DNA of 64,000 nucleotides from Staphylococcus carnosus (lineage in GTDB: Bacteria; Bacillota; Bacilli; Staphylococcales; Staphylococcaceae): contig NZ_UHCT01000001.1 of NCBI RefSeq assembly GCF_900458435.1, positions 868,001-932,000 on the forward strand. The letters are read 5' to 3'. Positions 40,551-51,656 of this stretch are shown piece after piece (the stretch's first letter is position 1; each line of letters begins with the position of its first letter). Position numbers and translations under genes: made by a program. The notes under the pieces are model-generated. The model saw nothing but the letters and a program-made list of their open reading frames with translations. It had not been told where the DNA came from and searched no databases.

Positions 40551-40653
40551 TATTGCACAAAGAACAATATGAATATTTTAGGCTACTATATTGTACGCTT
40601 TATAAAACAGTGGTAATCTTAAAGAGATGTTAAATCAACAAAGGAGTTACAGC

Positions 40654-41906
40654 ATGTATTTTACAACATTGACAGCAGAAGAATTTCAACAATTTACTAA
40701 AGAAAATTTTTCCACTACACGCAATATTCAAGGCATTTTCAATATAGAAACATAAATCAAAAGGATAGCCATTTAGTTGGAGTCAAAGATAGCAGTGATA
40801 ATGTTATTGCAGCTTGTCTTTTAACTGAGGCAAGATGTTTAAGATATTTTAGATATTTCTATACTCACAGAGGCCCTGTAATGGATTATAGTGACATGAA
40901 ATTAGTGAAATATTTTTTCGCCTCCCTTACTAAATATTTAAGAAAACTTAAATGTATTTATGTATTGGTAGACCCGTATCTACTTGAAAGCATTAGAGAG
41001 ACAGACGGAGAAATTATAGATAAGTATAATAACAAGGTATTAATAAAAGAATTAGCAAAACTAGGCTATATTCATCAAGGATATTCAACAGGCTATTCTC
41101 AAATGAGCCAAATTAGATGGTTATCTGTTTTGGATTTAAAAGACAAAACGGAAACACAAATATTAAATGAGATGGACTATCAAACACGCAGAAATATTAA
41201 AAAAACATACGAAATGGGTGTGCAGGTCAGAACTTTATCTATAGATGAAACACCTGCATTTTTTGAATTATTCAGGATGGCAGAGGAAAAGCATGGGTTT
41301 AAATTTCGAGAATTAGAATACTTTAAACAAATGCAACATACCTATGGAAATCGTGCATTCTTAAAAATGGCTTATGTTGATCTACATAACTATTTAAATA
41401 AATTAAATGAGAAACAGAACGAGTTAGTCTCAGAGTTGAATAAAATTAATGCTAAATTAGAGGAAAGTCCTAATTCCAAAAAGACAAAAAGTAAATTGAA
41501 TCAACTCAAACAACAAGAAGCGAGTAATAATCGTAAAATAAATGAAACGAAAGATTTAATAAAGACAAAAGGGGATACTTTAAATCTTGCGGCAGCATTA
41601 TATTTGTACAACGAACATGAAGTTTATTATTTATCAAGTGGTTCTAACCCAGAATATAACCAATTCATGGGCGCTTATAGACTTCAATGGGAAATGATTA
41701 AATTTGCTAAAAAGAATCATATAGATCGTTATAATTTTTATGGTGTTACTGGAGATTTTTCTGATAACGCAGAGGATTATGGGGTACAAAGATTTAAAGA
41801 AGGTTTCAATGCATATATTGAAGAATATATTGGAGACTTTATAAAACCTGTACGCCCATTGATTTATAAATTATATCAACTCACTGAAAAAGCACGCCAT
41901 AAATAA
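40654..41906 (+). pseudogene. FemABX-family peptidoglycan aminoacyltransferase, frameshifted
   Basis: Reading from ATG 40654 (after AAAGGAG) gives MYFTTLTAEEFQQFTKENF, then a shift into the -1 frame at A4T5 (40703-40711) gives FHYTQYSRHF and continues without stop to 41906. The joined product of about 417 residues aligns along its length with FemA/FemB, including IAACLLTEARCLRYFRYFY, HRGPVMDYS, a coiled-coil helical arm (about 240-300) and DRYNFYGVTGDFSDNAEDYG. These enzymes add glycines or serines to the interpeptide bridge from tRNA. In the starting frame a stop falls at codon 34. It is an accessory copy, perhaps Lif-like. A start at 40881 would lack the first substrate domain segment. Confidence 0.7.
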
Positions 41907-41987
41907 AAAAGTTGTATTATAAGAAGGATGAAATGCAACAATAATAGAATTTTAAAAAGACTGTTATTTAGATATCCTTTTTAATAT

Positions 41988-42042
41988 AAATAGAGACTCC
42001 GATAATGAAATGATTTTTCACTACCGGAGTCTCTATTTATTT
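41988..42042. terminator. Bidirectional terminator between femAB-like gene and luxS
   Basis: AAATAGAGACTCCG pairs with CGGAGTCTCTATTT. Confidence 0.85.
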
Positions 42043-42062
42043 ACTTATTATTAAACCACGTA

Positions 42063-42527
42063 TTATTCACTGAAAATTTTATCCCATTGATCTCTTTTGT
42101 CTAAGAAATCTTGAGCAATTTCTTTCGCACCTTCTAGTGAGTGACTTGCTGCCCAACCACATTGAACTTCGTTGCATGCTGGTACTTCATCTGCTGCAAG
42201 AACATCTTTTAAAGTTGCTTCAATAATATTCAAAACATCTTCATAATCATCATGATTGATTAAAGATACATAAAATCCTGTTTGGCAACCCATAGGGCTT
42301 AAATCAACCACTTTATCAGTATGGTTTCTAATATTTTCAGCCATTAAATGTTCTAAAGAATGCAATCCTGGCATTTTCATGTGCTCTTTATTAGGTTGTT
42401 TGAAACGAATATCATATTTTTTAATTACATCGCCGTTTGCGCCTTCTACTGTTCCTGCTAAACGTACGAATGGTGCAACAACTTTAGTGTGGTCTAAATT
42501 GAAACTTTCAACGTTCATTTTTGGCAT
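42063..42527 (-). CDS. luxS: S-ribosylhomocysteine lyase LuxS
   Basis: This 154-residue metalloenzyme converts S-ribosylhomocysteine to homocysteine and the AI-2 precursor. The metal ligands H56 and H60 lie in [11 protein letters not shown]81 in PMGCQTGFY is catalytic, and a third ligand cysteine lies in [11 protein letters not shown]. Length and motifs are normal. It starts after GAGGAGG. It is divergent from the large M20/ATP-grasp gene. Confidence 0.97.
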
Positions 42528-42812
42528 AACGTAAATCCTCCTCTAGTTCTTTGTATTAATTGTAACAAGCAAAAGGCACTTTTACAATTTGTATGGCTCA
42601 ATTTTACGGTTTAAGTTGATAAGTTTACTCGGGATAAATTTATTAAATTTTCGAAAAAGTAATGACAAAGCCTAGAAAAAGCATTAAAATGTTTATTAAT
42701 CGATTTTACTGATAAAGATATAATCATGAGATTGAAAGCTATAAACGAGAGTTCCCAGAATCTTTCAATGCTCAACAGATTTATAACTTTTGAATAAAGG
42801 GAGCTATGTGAA

Positions 42813-45197
42813 ATGTCAGTTGAAACACAAGTTGAACAATTTATTAAAAATAAAGAGTCAGAATTTATAGATATTAGTCATAGAATTCATGAACGTCCGG
42901 AATTAGGAAACCAAGAAGTATTCGCTTCTGGTTTATTAATGCAAGAACTCACGAAATATGGATTTGAAATTGAACAAGATATTGCAGGACACCCAACTGG
43001 TTTTATTGCTGAATATAATAGTCATAAACCAGGCCCCACTATTGGCTTCCTTGCTGAATATGATGCATTGCCAGGTCTTGGACATGCATGCGGTCACAAT
43101 GTTATTGGAACAACAAGTGTTTTAGCAGGTATCGCTTTGAAAGAAGTGATTGACGAAGTAGGAGGCAAAGTAGTTGTGCTCGGCTGTCCTGCAGAAGAGG
43201 GCGGCGAAAATGGAAGTGCCAAGGCAAGTTATGTTAAAGCAGGTGTCATTGATCAACTAGATGTTGCTTTAATGCTGCATCCAGGGAACGAAACGTATAA
43301 AACAATTAATACATTAGCAGTAGATGTATTAGATATTAAGTTTTACGGACGTAGTGCACATGCATCAGAAAATGCAGATGAGGCAATCAATGCATTAGAT
43401 GCGATGATCAGTTTCTTTAATGGTATTGCACAACTTAGACAGCAAATTAAAAAGGGTGAACGTGTGCATGGTGTCATTTTAGATGGAGGCCAAGCTGCAA
43501 ATATCATTCCTGATTTTACACATGCACGTTTTTATACGAGATCAAGAACAAGAAAAGATTTAGACTTTTTAACAAAACGTGTAGGTCAAATTGCACAAGG
43601 GGCAGCTGTACAAACAGGCTGTGATTATGAATGCAAACCTATTCAAAATGGTGTGAACGAATTTATTTTGACTCCTACATTAGATGAACTATTTGCTTAT
43701 TATGCTAAAAAGTATGGAGAAGAAGTTAGTGAAGATGATTTTGGATATGGTTCAACAGATACAGGTAATGTCAGCCATGTGGTACCGACATTGCATGCGC
43801 ATATTAAAATTGGACCAAGCAACTTAGTCGGGCATACTTATAAATTTAAAGAAGCTGCAGCGAGTGAGCATGGTGACAGCGCATTAATCAAAGGTGCAAC
43901 AATTTTAACGCGTATGGCGCTAGATTTGATTTCTAATAACGAATTATTAAGAGAAATCAAAGAACAACATGTGCGCAAAGTGAAAAAAGCTTCACTGAAA
44001 GAATTCCGTAAGCATTCTGAACAGCCGAAAGTAACGTTAAGTGATTTATATGAGGACGATATTGTCTATACATCTCGACCTTCATATGTTTCAAATCCAT
44101 GGTTGGAACCAGATGAACATCAATCTAACTTTTTAACTGGACGTGAATTATTAATCGCCAATAAAATGCCAGTTATTGTCCATGAAGCGAGTGTCACAGA
44201 TAAACTCAAACAACTCTTTGATGAAGTAGGCAAAGAAGTACCTAATAATGTCTATAAGTTTCATAACCAAGCAAGTTATGAACATTTATTGCAATCATTA
44301 ACAAAAGAAGATCACAAAAAAATCTATTTCCAATATGTGCATAGCGAAGATTTAGTAGCTAAAGAAGATTATGCGCTCGATAAAGATGTGTATGTTGCAT
44401 TGAATAACAAAGCGCGTATACCTGAATGGACGGCTGGTAAATATCTGCCTAAACGTCAAATTGTAGAAATAGAAGAATTTGAAGCAGCTGTGCGAGATTG
44501 GGATTTCCCGCTTGTTTTGAAACCTGGTGATGATTTGCCGACAGCTGGTGGATATGGTGTGATGATTTGTTATAACGAAGAAGATTTAGACAAAGCCATC
44601 AAAAGAATTAATAATGCAGTTGAAGAGACAGACACAATTATTATTGAACAAAAAATCGAGGCAATTGCCAACTACTGTGTTCAGTTTGCTTATTCTGAAC
44701 AATTAGGTTTGAAATATTTAGGTACAACTGAACAGTTAACGAATAAATATGGTTTCTATAATGGTAACCAAAGCGTGCCAGTTGATGAAGTACCGCAAGC
44801 TGTCATTGAAGCGGGTAGAGAAATCATGGAAATCGGTATTGATAAAGGTTTCTATGGTGTTGGCGGTTTTGATTTGCTGTTTGATAAATATGGAGATGTT
44901 TATGCAATTGATTTGAACTTCCGTCAAAATGGTTCAACAAGTATGTTGTTGTTGGATGATGAATTATCTGGTGCTAACCATAAATTTTATAGTTACTTCG
45001 CAAATGGTGACAATACAAAATTTTTCCGTACGATAATGAAGTATGTACGACAAGGTAAAATTTATCCATTGTCTTATTATGACGGAGATTGGTATGGTAA
45101 GAATAAAGTGAATTCTCGCTTTGCTTGTATCTGGCATGGCAGCAGTCGTGAAGAAGTTGAACTCAATGAACGTGCATTCTTAAAAGAATTAGAATAA
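42813..45197 (+). CDS. Fusion of M20 peptidase (PM20D2/AbgB-like) and ATP-grasp ligase
   Basis: This 794-residue protein joins two enzymes. Residues 1-385 are an M20 amidohydrolase with AEYDALPGLGHACGHN (82-96), GCPAEEGGENG (124-134), a metal His in MLHPG (156), the dimerisation lid from about 172 and VGHTYKF (339-345). This form of the active site is that of AbgB and PM20D2 rather than classical carboxypeptidases. After a basic linker (385-415), residues 440-794 look like an ATP-grasp ligase: LVLKPGDD (568-574), TIIIEQKIE (608-616), GGFDLLFDKYGDVYAIDLNFRQN (684-706). Mammalian PM20D2 cleaves faulty dipeptides made by the ATP-grasp enzyme carnosine synthase, so a make-and-repair peptide enzyme is a fair guess. 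ATG follows AAAGGGAG. Confidence 0.8.
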   Translation: MSVETQVEQFIKNKESEFIDISHRIHERPELGNQEVFASGLLMQELTKYGFEIEQDIAGHPTGFIAEYNSHKPGPTIGFLAEYDALPGLGHACGHNVIGTTSVLAGIALKEVIDEVGGKVVVLGCPAEEGGENGSAKASYVKAGVIDQLDVALMLHPGNETYKTINTLAVDVLDIKFYGRSAHASENADEAINALDAMISFFNGIAQLRQQIKKGERVHGVILDGGQAANIIPDFTHARFYTRSRTRKDLDFLTKRVGQIAQGAAVQTGCDYECKPIQNGVNEFILTPTLDELFAYYAKKYGEEVSEDDFGYGSTDTGNVSHVVPTLHAHIKIGPSNLVGHTYKFKEAAASEHGDSALIKGATILTRMALDLISNNELLREIKEQHVRKVKKASLKEFRKHSEQPKVTLSDLYEDDIVYTSRPSYVSNPWLEPDEHQSNFLTGRELLIANKMPVIVHEASVTDKLKQLFDEVGKEVPNNVYKFHNQASYEHLLQSLTKEDHKKIYFQYVHSEDLVAKEDYALDKDVYVALNNKARIPEWTAGKYLPKRQIVEIEEFEAAVRDWDFPLVLKPGDDLPTAGGYGVMICYNEEDLDKAIKRINNAVEETDTIIIEQKIEAIANYCVQFAYSEQLGLKYLGTTEQLTNKYGFYNGNQSVPVDEVPQAVIEAGREIMEIGIDKGFYGVGGFDLLFDKYGDVYAIDLNFRQNGSTSMLLLDDELSGANHKFYSYFANGDNTKFFRTIMKYVRQGKIYPLSYYDGDWYGKNKVNSRFACIWHGSSREEVELNERAFLKELE

Positions 45198-45329
45198 TGA
45201 AGAATATTAATAAACCAGCAGTTTATTCTGTTGGTTTATTTAGTTATATTCAATAATGTTACATTGACTGATATGAGATATTATCATATATTTGGGATGA
45301 TAAACAACAATAGAGAAAGTGGGTTTGTT

Positions 45330-45995
45330 ATGGATTATAAACACGAATCATTTTTTAAGGATTTACTTGTAAATGAAACTTACTATATTGCTATCAAGGA
45401 CAAGAAAATGGTAAGAAAAGAAGTAGATGGCAAAAATTATCCTTGCTTTTGGACTGAGAAAAGCTTAGCAGAAGAGTTTTTTAAAGATAATCATCAAAGT
45501 TATGATAAAATTATTTCACGCGACATCGATCGTTTTGTAACAAGTGAAATGGATGATTTATTCGATAAAGGCGATGAAGTACTTGTTAATGTTACGGATA
45601 CTGTAAAAGGTCATTTTATTGATATTTATGAATTCACAAAAGAATTAATGACTGAACTTGATCGTATTCGTACTGTAGAGTTTTCACGTATTACAGCAAG
45701 CACTGATGAAGTCTATGGATTAACAGACAAAGGCAGTAAGCATTTTATTATCATCAGTGAAAATGGTGAAAGCAAGCCGAATATCATGCCAGTATGGAGT
45801 GATTACAAATCTGCTGAAAAAGTACGCGACGAAGATTTTGAAGAATGCGAAGTTCGCGAAGTAGAAGGTGAAGTTTTCAGCGACTGGTTAGAAAAATTGA
45901 GAGACAATGATGAAGGTGTAGGAATTAATCTCAAACCTGGCGTTGTTGGTACAATAGTTTCTGCGCAAACTTTAAAAAATGAACTTTCATATTAA
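45330..45995 (+). CDS. DUF2750-like protein of unknown function
   Basis: This acidic 221-residue protein starts MDYKHESFFKDLLVNETYYI. Two similar halves each contain a Trp-centred phrase (CFWTEKSLAEEFF at about 30-42 and MPVWSDYKSAEKVR at about 150-163), consistent with two DUF2750-type units. No catalytic motif is visible. I chose ATG 45330 (AGTGGG upstream) over an open extension of 33 codons. It follows the M20/ATP-grasp gene by about 130 bases on the same strand. Confidence 0.65.
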   Translation: MDYKHESFFKDLLVNETYYIAIKDKKMVRKEVDGKNYPCFWTEKSLAEEFFKDNHQSYDKIISRDIDRFVTSEMDDLFDKGDEVLVNVTDTVKGHFIDIYEFTKELMTELDRIRTVEFSRITASTDEVYGLTDKGSKHFIIISENGESKPNIMPVWSDYKSAEKVRDEDFEECEVREVEGEVFSDWLEKLRDNDEGVGINLKPGVVGTIVSAQTLKNELSY

Positions 45996-45999
45996 AAGA

Positions 46000-46036
46000 A
46001 AAATCCGCAACCTGATTATAGGTCGCGGATTTTTTT
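46000..46036. terminator. Bidirectional terminator before coaW
   Basis: AAATCCGC pairs with GCGGATTT with an inner ACCT / AGGT pair, then a T-run. Confidence 0.85.
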
Positions 46037-46841
46037 ACTCAGCCCCTAAATAGACACTACCGAGTGCACCTGAAAAGGCGCCGTGTTCGATATAGAATGG
46101 TTTGAATCCGCGTAAAACTGTATAGTCTTCTACTACTTTGCGGAGAAGCGGATTGTTATTAAATGAAGAACCGATATATACTACGTTTTCAGTATCGAAT
46201 TCACGTGCTAGCGTAATCGCCATTGTTGTTACAACTTCGCCGACAACACCCATTACAGAAGCTAATTTATCAGCTGCAGATAGTTCTTTATCTAAGTTAT
46301 GCAGAACATGTCCGAAGTTAGAAGCTGTTAAATCTCCAGGAATTGGAGGTTCACTGTTTTTATAAATATGTTTGACTTTCAAGTCAATAAATTCTCTATC
46401 ACCTTGTTGTGCTGTATCAGTAAGTTCAGTATAGTCTGAAAGGCCAGATAACAGGTAACCTAAGCCTTGAATCATCCCACCGCCGGCACCAATACCGCCT
46501 ACACGTTTTTGTGATTTACCATCAGAAAAGTGTAATGACGTACCGGTTCCGACATTCGCAAAAATATAATTATCTAAGAAATGTCCCTGTTCTTCTAATA
46601 AAACCTCAAGTCCTTTAGAAGAAGCATCAAATTCCACAAATTCTTGTGAAGGAAAGTTTAATTGACTTTGTATTAATTTAGCTTTACCACCCGTTAAAGT
46701 TACATTAGTACACGTTTGATTGTTCAACCAATCTACTACTTTATCTAAATTTGAAGAAAGTTCAGTGCGGAATGTACGTTCACCATTATTGATTTCTACA
46801 ATTTTAATTAAAGTCCCGCCAGCATCAATACCGATTTTCAT
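46035..46841 (-). CDS. coaW: Type II pantothenate kinase CoaW
   Basis: This 268-residue kinase phosphorylates pantothenate in the first step of coenzyme A synthesis. It begins [16 protein letters not shown], the phosphate-binding motif of the ASKHA fold, and has [23 protein letters not shown] and [14 protein letters not shown]. Staphylococci use this eukaryote-like form, which is not inhibited by CoA. The start at 46841 follows GAGGTGA; the GTG three codons earlier overlaps that site. Confidence 0.94.
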   Translation of the reverse strand: MKIGIDAGGTLIKIVEINNGERTFRTELSSNLDKVVDWLNNQTCTNVTLTGGKAKLIQSQLNFPSQEFVEFDASSKGLEVLLEEQGHFLDNYIFANVGTGTSLHFSDGKSQKRVGGIGAGGGMIQGLGYLLSGLSDYTELTDTAQQGDREFIDLKVKHIYKNSEPPIPGDLTASNFGHVLHNLDKELSAADKLASVMGVVGEVVTTMAITLAREFDTENVVYIGSSFNNNPLLRKVVEDYTVLRGFKPFYIEHGAFSGALGSVYLGAE

Positions 46842-46929
46842 AAATTTCACCTCATAAGTATGTATATCTCATAATCATTAATAGTATAATCAAATGGAAA
46901 AGAAAAAACAAAGTTAAGGGGGATAAATA

Positions 46930-47295
46930 ATGCAATTAAGTCCTTATATTATCGTAAATGATGTTAAAAAAGCAGCTGATTTTTATAATTCCATATTTGG
47001 TGGAGAAATTATCATACTCAATCAGCAAAAAGATAAAATTTTGCATGCTGAAGTTCAAATCAATGAAAGCACTGTTATACATCTATCGAGTAACTATGGA
47101 AAACCATTCAGTAATGATAACGTAAATTTAATTCTGACTTTTGATAATTTAGAAGAAGAGCAACGTGTGTATCATGCTTTAAGTGATAATGGGGATCCGC
47201 ATATGCCGCTTGCTAAAACATTCTTTAATTCGATGCACGGCCAAGTTAAAGATCAGTTTGGTATTAACTGGCTGATGAACTGTTTCTTAAAATGA
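46930..47295 (+). CDS. VOC-family (glyoxalase/PhnB-like) protein
   Basis: This 121-residue protein shows the paired beta-alpha-beta modules of the vicinal oxygen chelate fold: MQLSPYIIVNDVKKAADFYNSIFGGEI and later FNSMHGQVKDQFGINWLMNC, typical of the PhnB-like branch. Substrate unknown. ATG follows AAGGGGG. Confidence 0.75.
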   Translation: MQLSPYIIVNDVKKAADFYNSIFGGEIIILNQQKDKILHAEVQINESTVIHLSSNYGKPFSNDNVNLILTFDNLEEEQRVYHALSDNGDPHMPLAKTFFNSMHGQVKDQFGINWLMNCFLK

Positions 47296-47366
47296 AAATA
47301 GGGTACTTTCAACACAAACAGATTAACGAATGTGAAGACTAAAAGAAATGACTAGGGGATAATTAA

Positions 47367-48227
47367 ATGAAACACAGAAAACAATATGACGATATTACCA
47401 TCCAGCCATACGAACAAAAGTATTATCATAATGTTTTAGAATTTGAACTATCAGAACGCCAACAAATATATTCATCTCTACCCATACAAGTGTTGGAAGA
47501 TGCTTTAGAGGATGAGGACCGTATTGCGAATATCGCAATTAATAAAGATAAAGAAGTGATTGGTTTTTTTGTCTTACACCAATATTATCAACATGAAGGG
47601 TATGATACACCTGAAAATGTAGTGTATATTCGTTCATTATCAGTTAATGAAAAATTCCAAGGAAATGGATATGGTACTAAAATTATGATGAACCTTCCAG
47701 ATTATGTGCAATCACTTTATAGCGATTTCAATCATCTCTATTTAGTTGTAGATGCAGAAAATCAGGCCGCTTGGAATGTATATGAACGCGCAGGTTTTAT
47801 GCATGCAGCTACGAAAGAAGAAGGGCCGATCGGAAAAGAACGTCTTTATTATTTAGATTTAGATTCAAAGTATGTATCATCCTTAAAACTGATTGCGCCA
47901 GAAGCGCAACCTGATAAGGAAATAGATACTGTGAATCTTGTTCTTGATGGTGAAAAAGTAGGTTTTATTGCTTTGCAAGCAACAAATAGCAGAATGCATA
48001 TACGTGGTATAGAGGTGTACGAACAATTTCGTAATCAAGGTATTGCTGAAAGTGCATTGCGTCAGCTTGCAACATATGTAAGAAAAAATTATCCTACGAT
48101 TAATGCATTAGATATTATTCTATTTGGAGAACATAATGAGTTGAAGCCGTTATGCATGAATAGTAATTTTGTCGAAACACTCCAAACGAACGACTATGTG
48201 AAATATGAAAAATATATTGTCTATTAA
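47367..48227 (+). CDS. Tandem GNAT acetyltransferase
   Basis: This 286-residue protein has two GNAT units. The first (about 1-165) has GFFVL, VVYIRSLSVNEKFQGNGYGTKIM as the acetyl-CoA loop (Q/RxxGxG/A) and NVYERAGF. The second (about 190-285) has VGFIAL, IRGIEVYEQFRNQGIAESAL and a degenerate end. Usually only one unit is active. Substrate unknown. ATG follows AGGGGAT. Confidence 0.78.
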   Translation: MKHRKQYDDITIQPYEQKYYHNVLEFELSERQQIYSSLPIQVLEDALEDEDRIANIAINKDKEVIGFFVLHQYYQHEGYDTPENVVYIRSLSVNEKFQGNGYGTKIMMNLPDYVQSLYSDFNHLYLVVDAENQAAWNVYERAGFMHAATKEEGPIGKERLYYLDLDSKYVSSLKLIAPEAQPDKEIDTVNLVLDGEKVGFIALQATNSRMHIRGIEVYEQFRNQGIAESALRQLATYVRKNYPTINALDIILFGEHNELKPLCMNSNFVETLQTNDYVKYEKYIVY

Positions 48228-48355
48228 GAGAAAGTAATGCAATGCCATTGCGAAAAGCGATATTGTCATTTATAATTTAATTTTGTTAACATGGATATCA
48301 AGAAATTTTATGAATAGACTGATAAAGAAAGCCTTTGAAAGGAAGTTATTAAATA

Positions 48356-48910
48356 ATGAAAATTCAAGACTACACAAAAGAAATGGTAGACGAAAAATCA
48401 TTTATCGATATGGCTCATACGTTATTAGAAGAAAAAGGCACTACAATGAACTTGTATGATATTATTGATGAATTTAAAGCATTAGGTCATTATGAAGATG
48501 ATGAACATTTAGAAAACCGTATTGTTCAATTCTATACTGACTTAAATACTGATGGCCGCTTCCTTAATGTTGGAGAAAACAACTGGGGATTACGTGATTG
48601 GTATTCAGTAGACGATATTGAAGAAAAAATCGCACCGACAATCCAAAAATTCGACATCTTAGATGAAGATGACGAAGAAGATAAAAATCTTAAACTTCTT
48701 GGTGAAGAAGAGGAAGAAATCGATGACCAAGAAACAGCAGAAGCAGATGCTGAAGACGACGATGAAGATTTAGATGATCCTCAAGACGAAGAGGAAATCA
48801 ACGATTCTGATATCGTTATCGAAGAAGACAAAGATGAAATGGATGAAGCGGAACAATTATTCGAAGAAGAAGAAGACTTCAACGATGATCCGGACGACGA
48901 TAAAATTTAA
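48356..48910 (+). CDS. rpoE: RNA polymerase delta subunit RpoE
   Basis: This 184-residue protein has a folded N-terminal HARE-HTH domain (about 1-90, [28 protein letters not shown] and [17 protein letters not shown]) and an unstructured, almost wholly acidic tail. Delta is a Firmicute subunit that speeds RNA polymerase recycling and sets initiating-NTP sensitivity. It directly precedes pyrG as in Bacillus. ATG follows GGAAG. Confidence 0.94.
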   Translation: MKIQDYTKEMVDEKSFIDMAHTLLEEKGTTMNLYDIIDEFKALGHYEDDEHLENRIVQFYTDLNTDGRFLNVGENNWGLRDWYSVDDIEEKIAPTIQKFDILDEDDEEDKNLKLLGEEEEEIDDQETAEADAEDDDEDLDDPQDEEEINDSDIVIEEDKDEMDEAEQLFEEEEDFNDDPDDDKI

Positions 48911-48948
48911 TTGACTTTTTCTGTAAAAATGATAAAATTTTATTCGGG
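48911..48948 (+). promoter_or_regulatory. pyrG promoter with GGGC start (CTP sensing)
   Basis: TTGACT (48911-48916), 16-base spacer, TAAAAT (48933-48938), then the initiating GGGCT at 48946. This matches the Bacillus pyrG arrangement in which low CTP stalls polymerase at the C and causes extra G to be added to the transcript. Confidence 0.7.
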
Positions 48949-48980
48949 CTCCTTTAATTAGGACAACGTGTATAAACCAT

Positions 48981-49022
48981 ACGCTCCCCCTTTACATGTG
49001 ATGTGAGAGGGAGCGTTTTTTA
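48981..49022 (+). terminator. pyrG attenuator and rpoE terminator
   Basis: ACGCTCCC pairs with GGGAGCGT, followed by TTTTTT. The left arm CTCCCCCTTT is C/U-rich, so poly-G at the transcript start could pair with it and prevent termination. Confidence 0.8.
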
Positions 49023-49127
49023 ATTTTTTTAAACAGGTGAATCAGCAATTAAGACAGAAATATCGGATAGGTATTGTCTTAAGATAAAAAGAAGCATAGA
49101 CAAATATATAAGTAAATTAATTTGTGA

Positions 49128-50771
<1,644 letters not shown>

Positions 50772-50781
50772 TTAGACATAT

Positions 50782-50820
50782 AAAAACGCATCTCCATTCA
50801 AAATAGGAGATGCGTTTATT
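50782..50820. terminator. Bidirectional terminator after pyrG
   Basis: AAACGCATCTCC pairs with GGAGATGCGTTT. Confidence 0.85.
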
Positions 50821-51353
50821 TATGCATTTGGATCTAAGTCTAAGTCACGTATCATTTCAATCATTTGAGTATAAATCTCATAATAGATATAACTCAATGC
50901 CATTGGATGAGGTTGAACGACTTTGTCATAATCCTCTGTATAGACAATAGGACGAGGAGTATTTAAGTTAATATAATGCAATAAATGATCTGGGATTTCT
51001 ACTTCTTTATTTTTATTGCAAATCAATACGAAATCAACATCTAAATCAATCAGAGCCTGTGTATCATGTTGCACTGCTTCAGTGTAAAAAGGTGCAAACA
51101 GCAATACACGATCTGTAGTATCTAGGTCATTAAAATTATCTAAGTCAGATAATAAACGACTCGATTCTAATTTTTCATGACTTTGTGTTATATAGGTTTC
51201 GAAAAATTTTAAATCATCATATCCTCTGACATAGACATTTCCTTCGCCGCCGATTGCTTGAATTAAACATTGAGCTGCCATTTGTATGTCTAAAGCTTGA
51301 TTGTTGATACGATTGAAAATACCAGTAAGTTGGGTTTGTAGTATATTTGCCAT
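50820..51353 (-). CDS. DUF2529 protein (YwjG-like)
   Basis: This protein of 177 residues begins MANILQTQLTGIFNRINNQ and matches the DUF2529 family, known in Bacillus as YwjG, also found between pyrG and fba. The fold looks SIS-like (GGEGNVYVRGYDDLKFFETY, RVLLFAPF) but no catalytic residue is clear. The start at 51353 follows GGAGG; a GTG four codons upstream is part of that site. Confidence 0.75.
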   Translation of the reverse strand: MANILQTQLTGIFNRINNQALDIQMAAQCLIQAIGGEGNVYVRGYDDLKFFETYITQSHEKLESSRLLSDLDNFNDLDTTDRVLLFAPFYTEAVQHDTQALIDLDVDFVLICNKNKEVEIPDHLLHYINLNTPRPIVYTEDYDKVVQPHPMALSYIYYEIYTQMIEMIRDLDLDPNA

Positions 51354-51514
51354 GAGTTCCTCCACTATTTAATCTCTCCATTATATTTTAAAGTAGAAAA
51401 TAATGTAATTCAATCTTCTGAATGATGTATAATCACCTAGAAATTTGGGGTAGTGTATTACAACACATTGCTTTAAAAAGAGTAATGGTTTGAAAGTGAA
51501 AGCGATATAAAAAT

Positions 51515-51528
51515 TGAATACGTTTTCA
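51515..51528. promoter_or_regulatory. cre-like site upstream of fba
   Basis: TGAATACGTTTTCA matches TGWAANCGNTNWCA with one mismatch and lies about 75 bases before an extended -10 (TGATATACT, 51602-51610) that probably drives fba. Confidence 0.35.
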
Positions 51529-51656
51529 TTTGAAAATTCACACAAATTTATCAATTAAAACCGCTTACATTGTTTTTTGCAATGCATTTAAGGGGTTATT
51601 TTGATATACTTAAAGTGTAAAAATCACGTGCGCGACGCACTCAAGGAGGAACTTTC

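Noticed and set aside
40881-41906. A FemAB-like gene starting at ATG 40881
   Set aside because: The homologous N-terminus with a good ribosome site lies upstream in another frame, so this is the remainder of a frameshifted gene, not a true start.
51495-51508. TGAAAGCGATATAA as a second cre site before fba
   Set aside because: It lacks the closing CA and is less symmetric than the site at 51515-51528.
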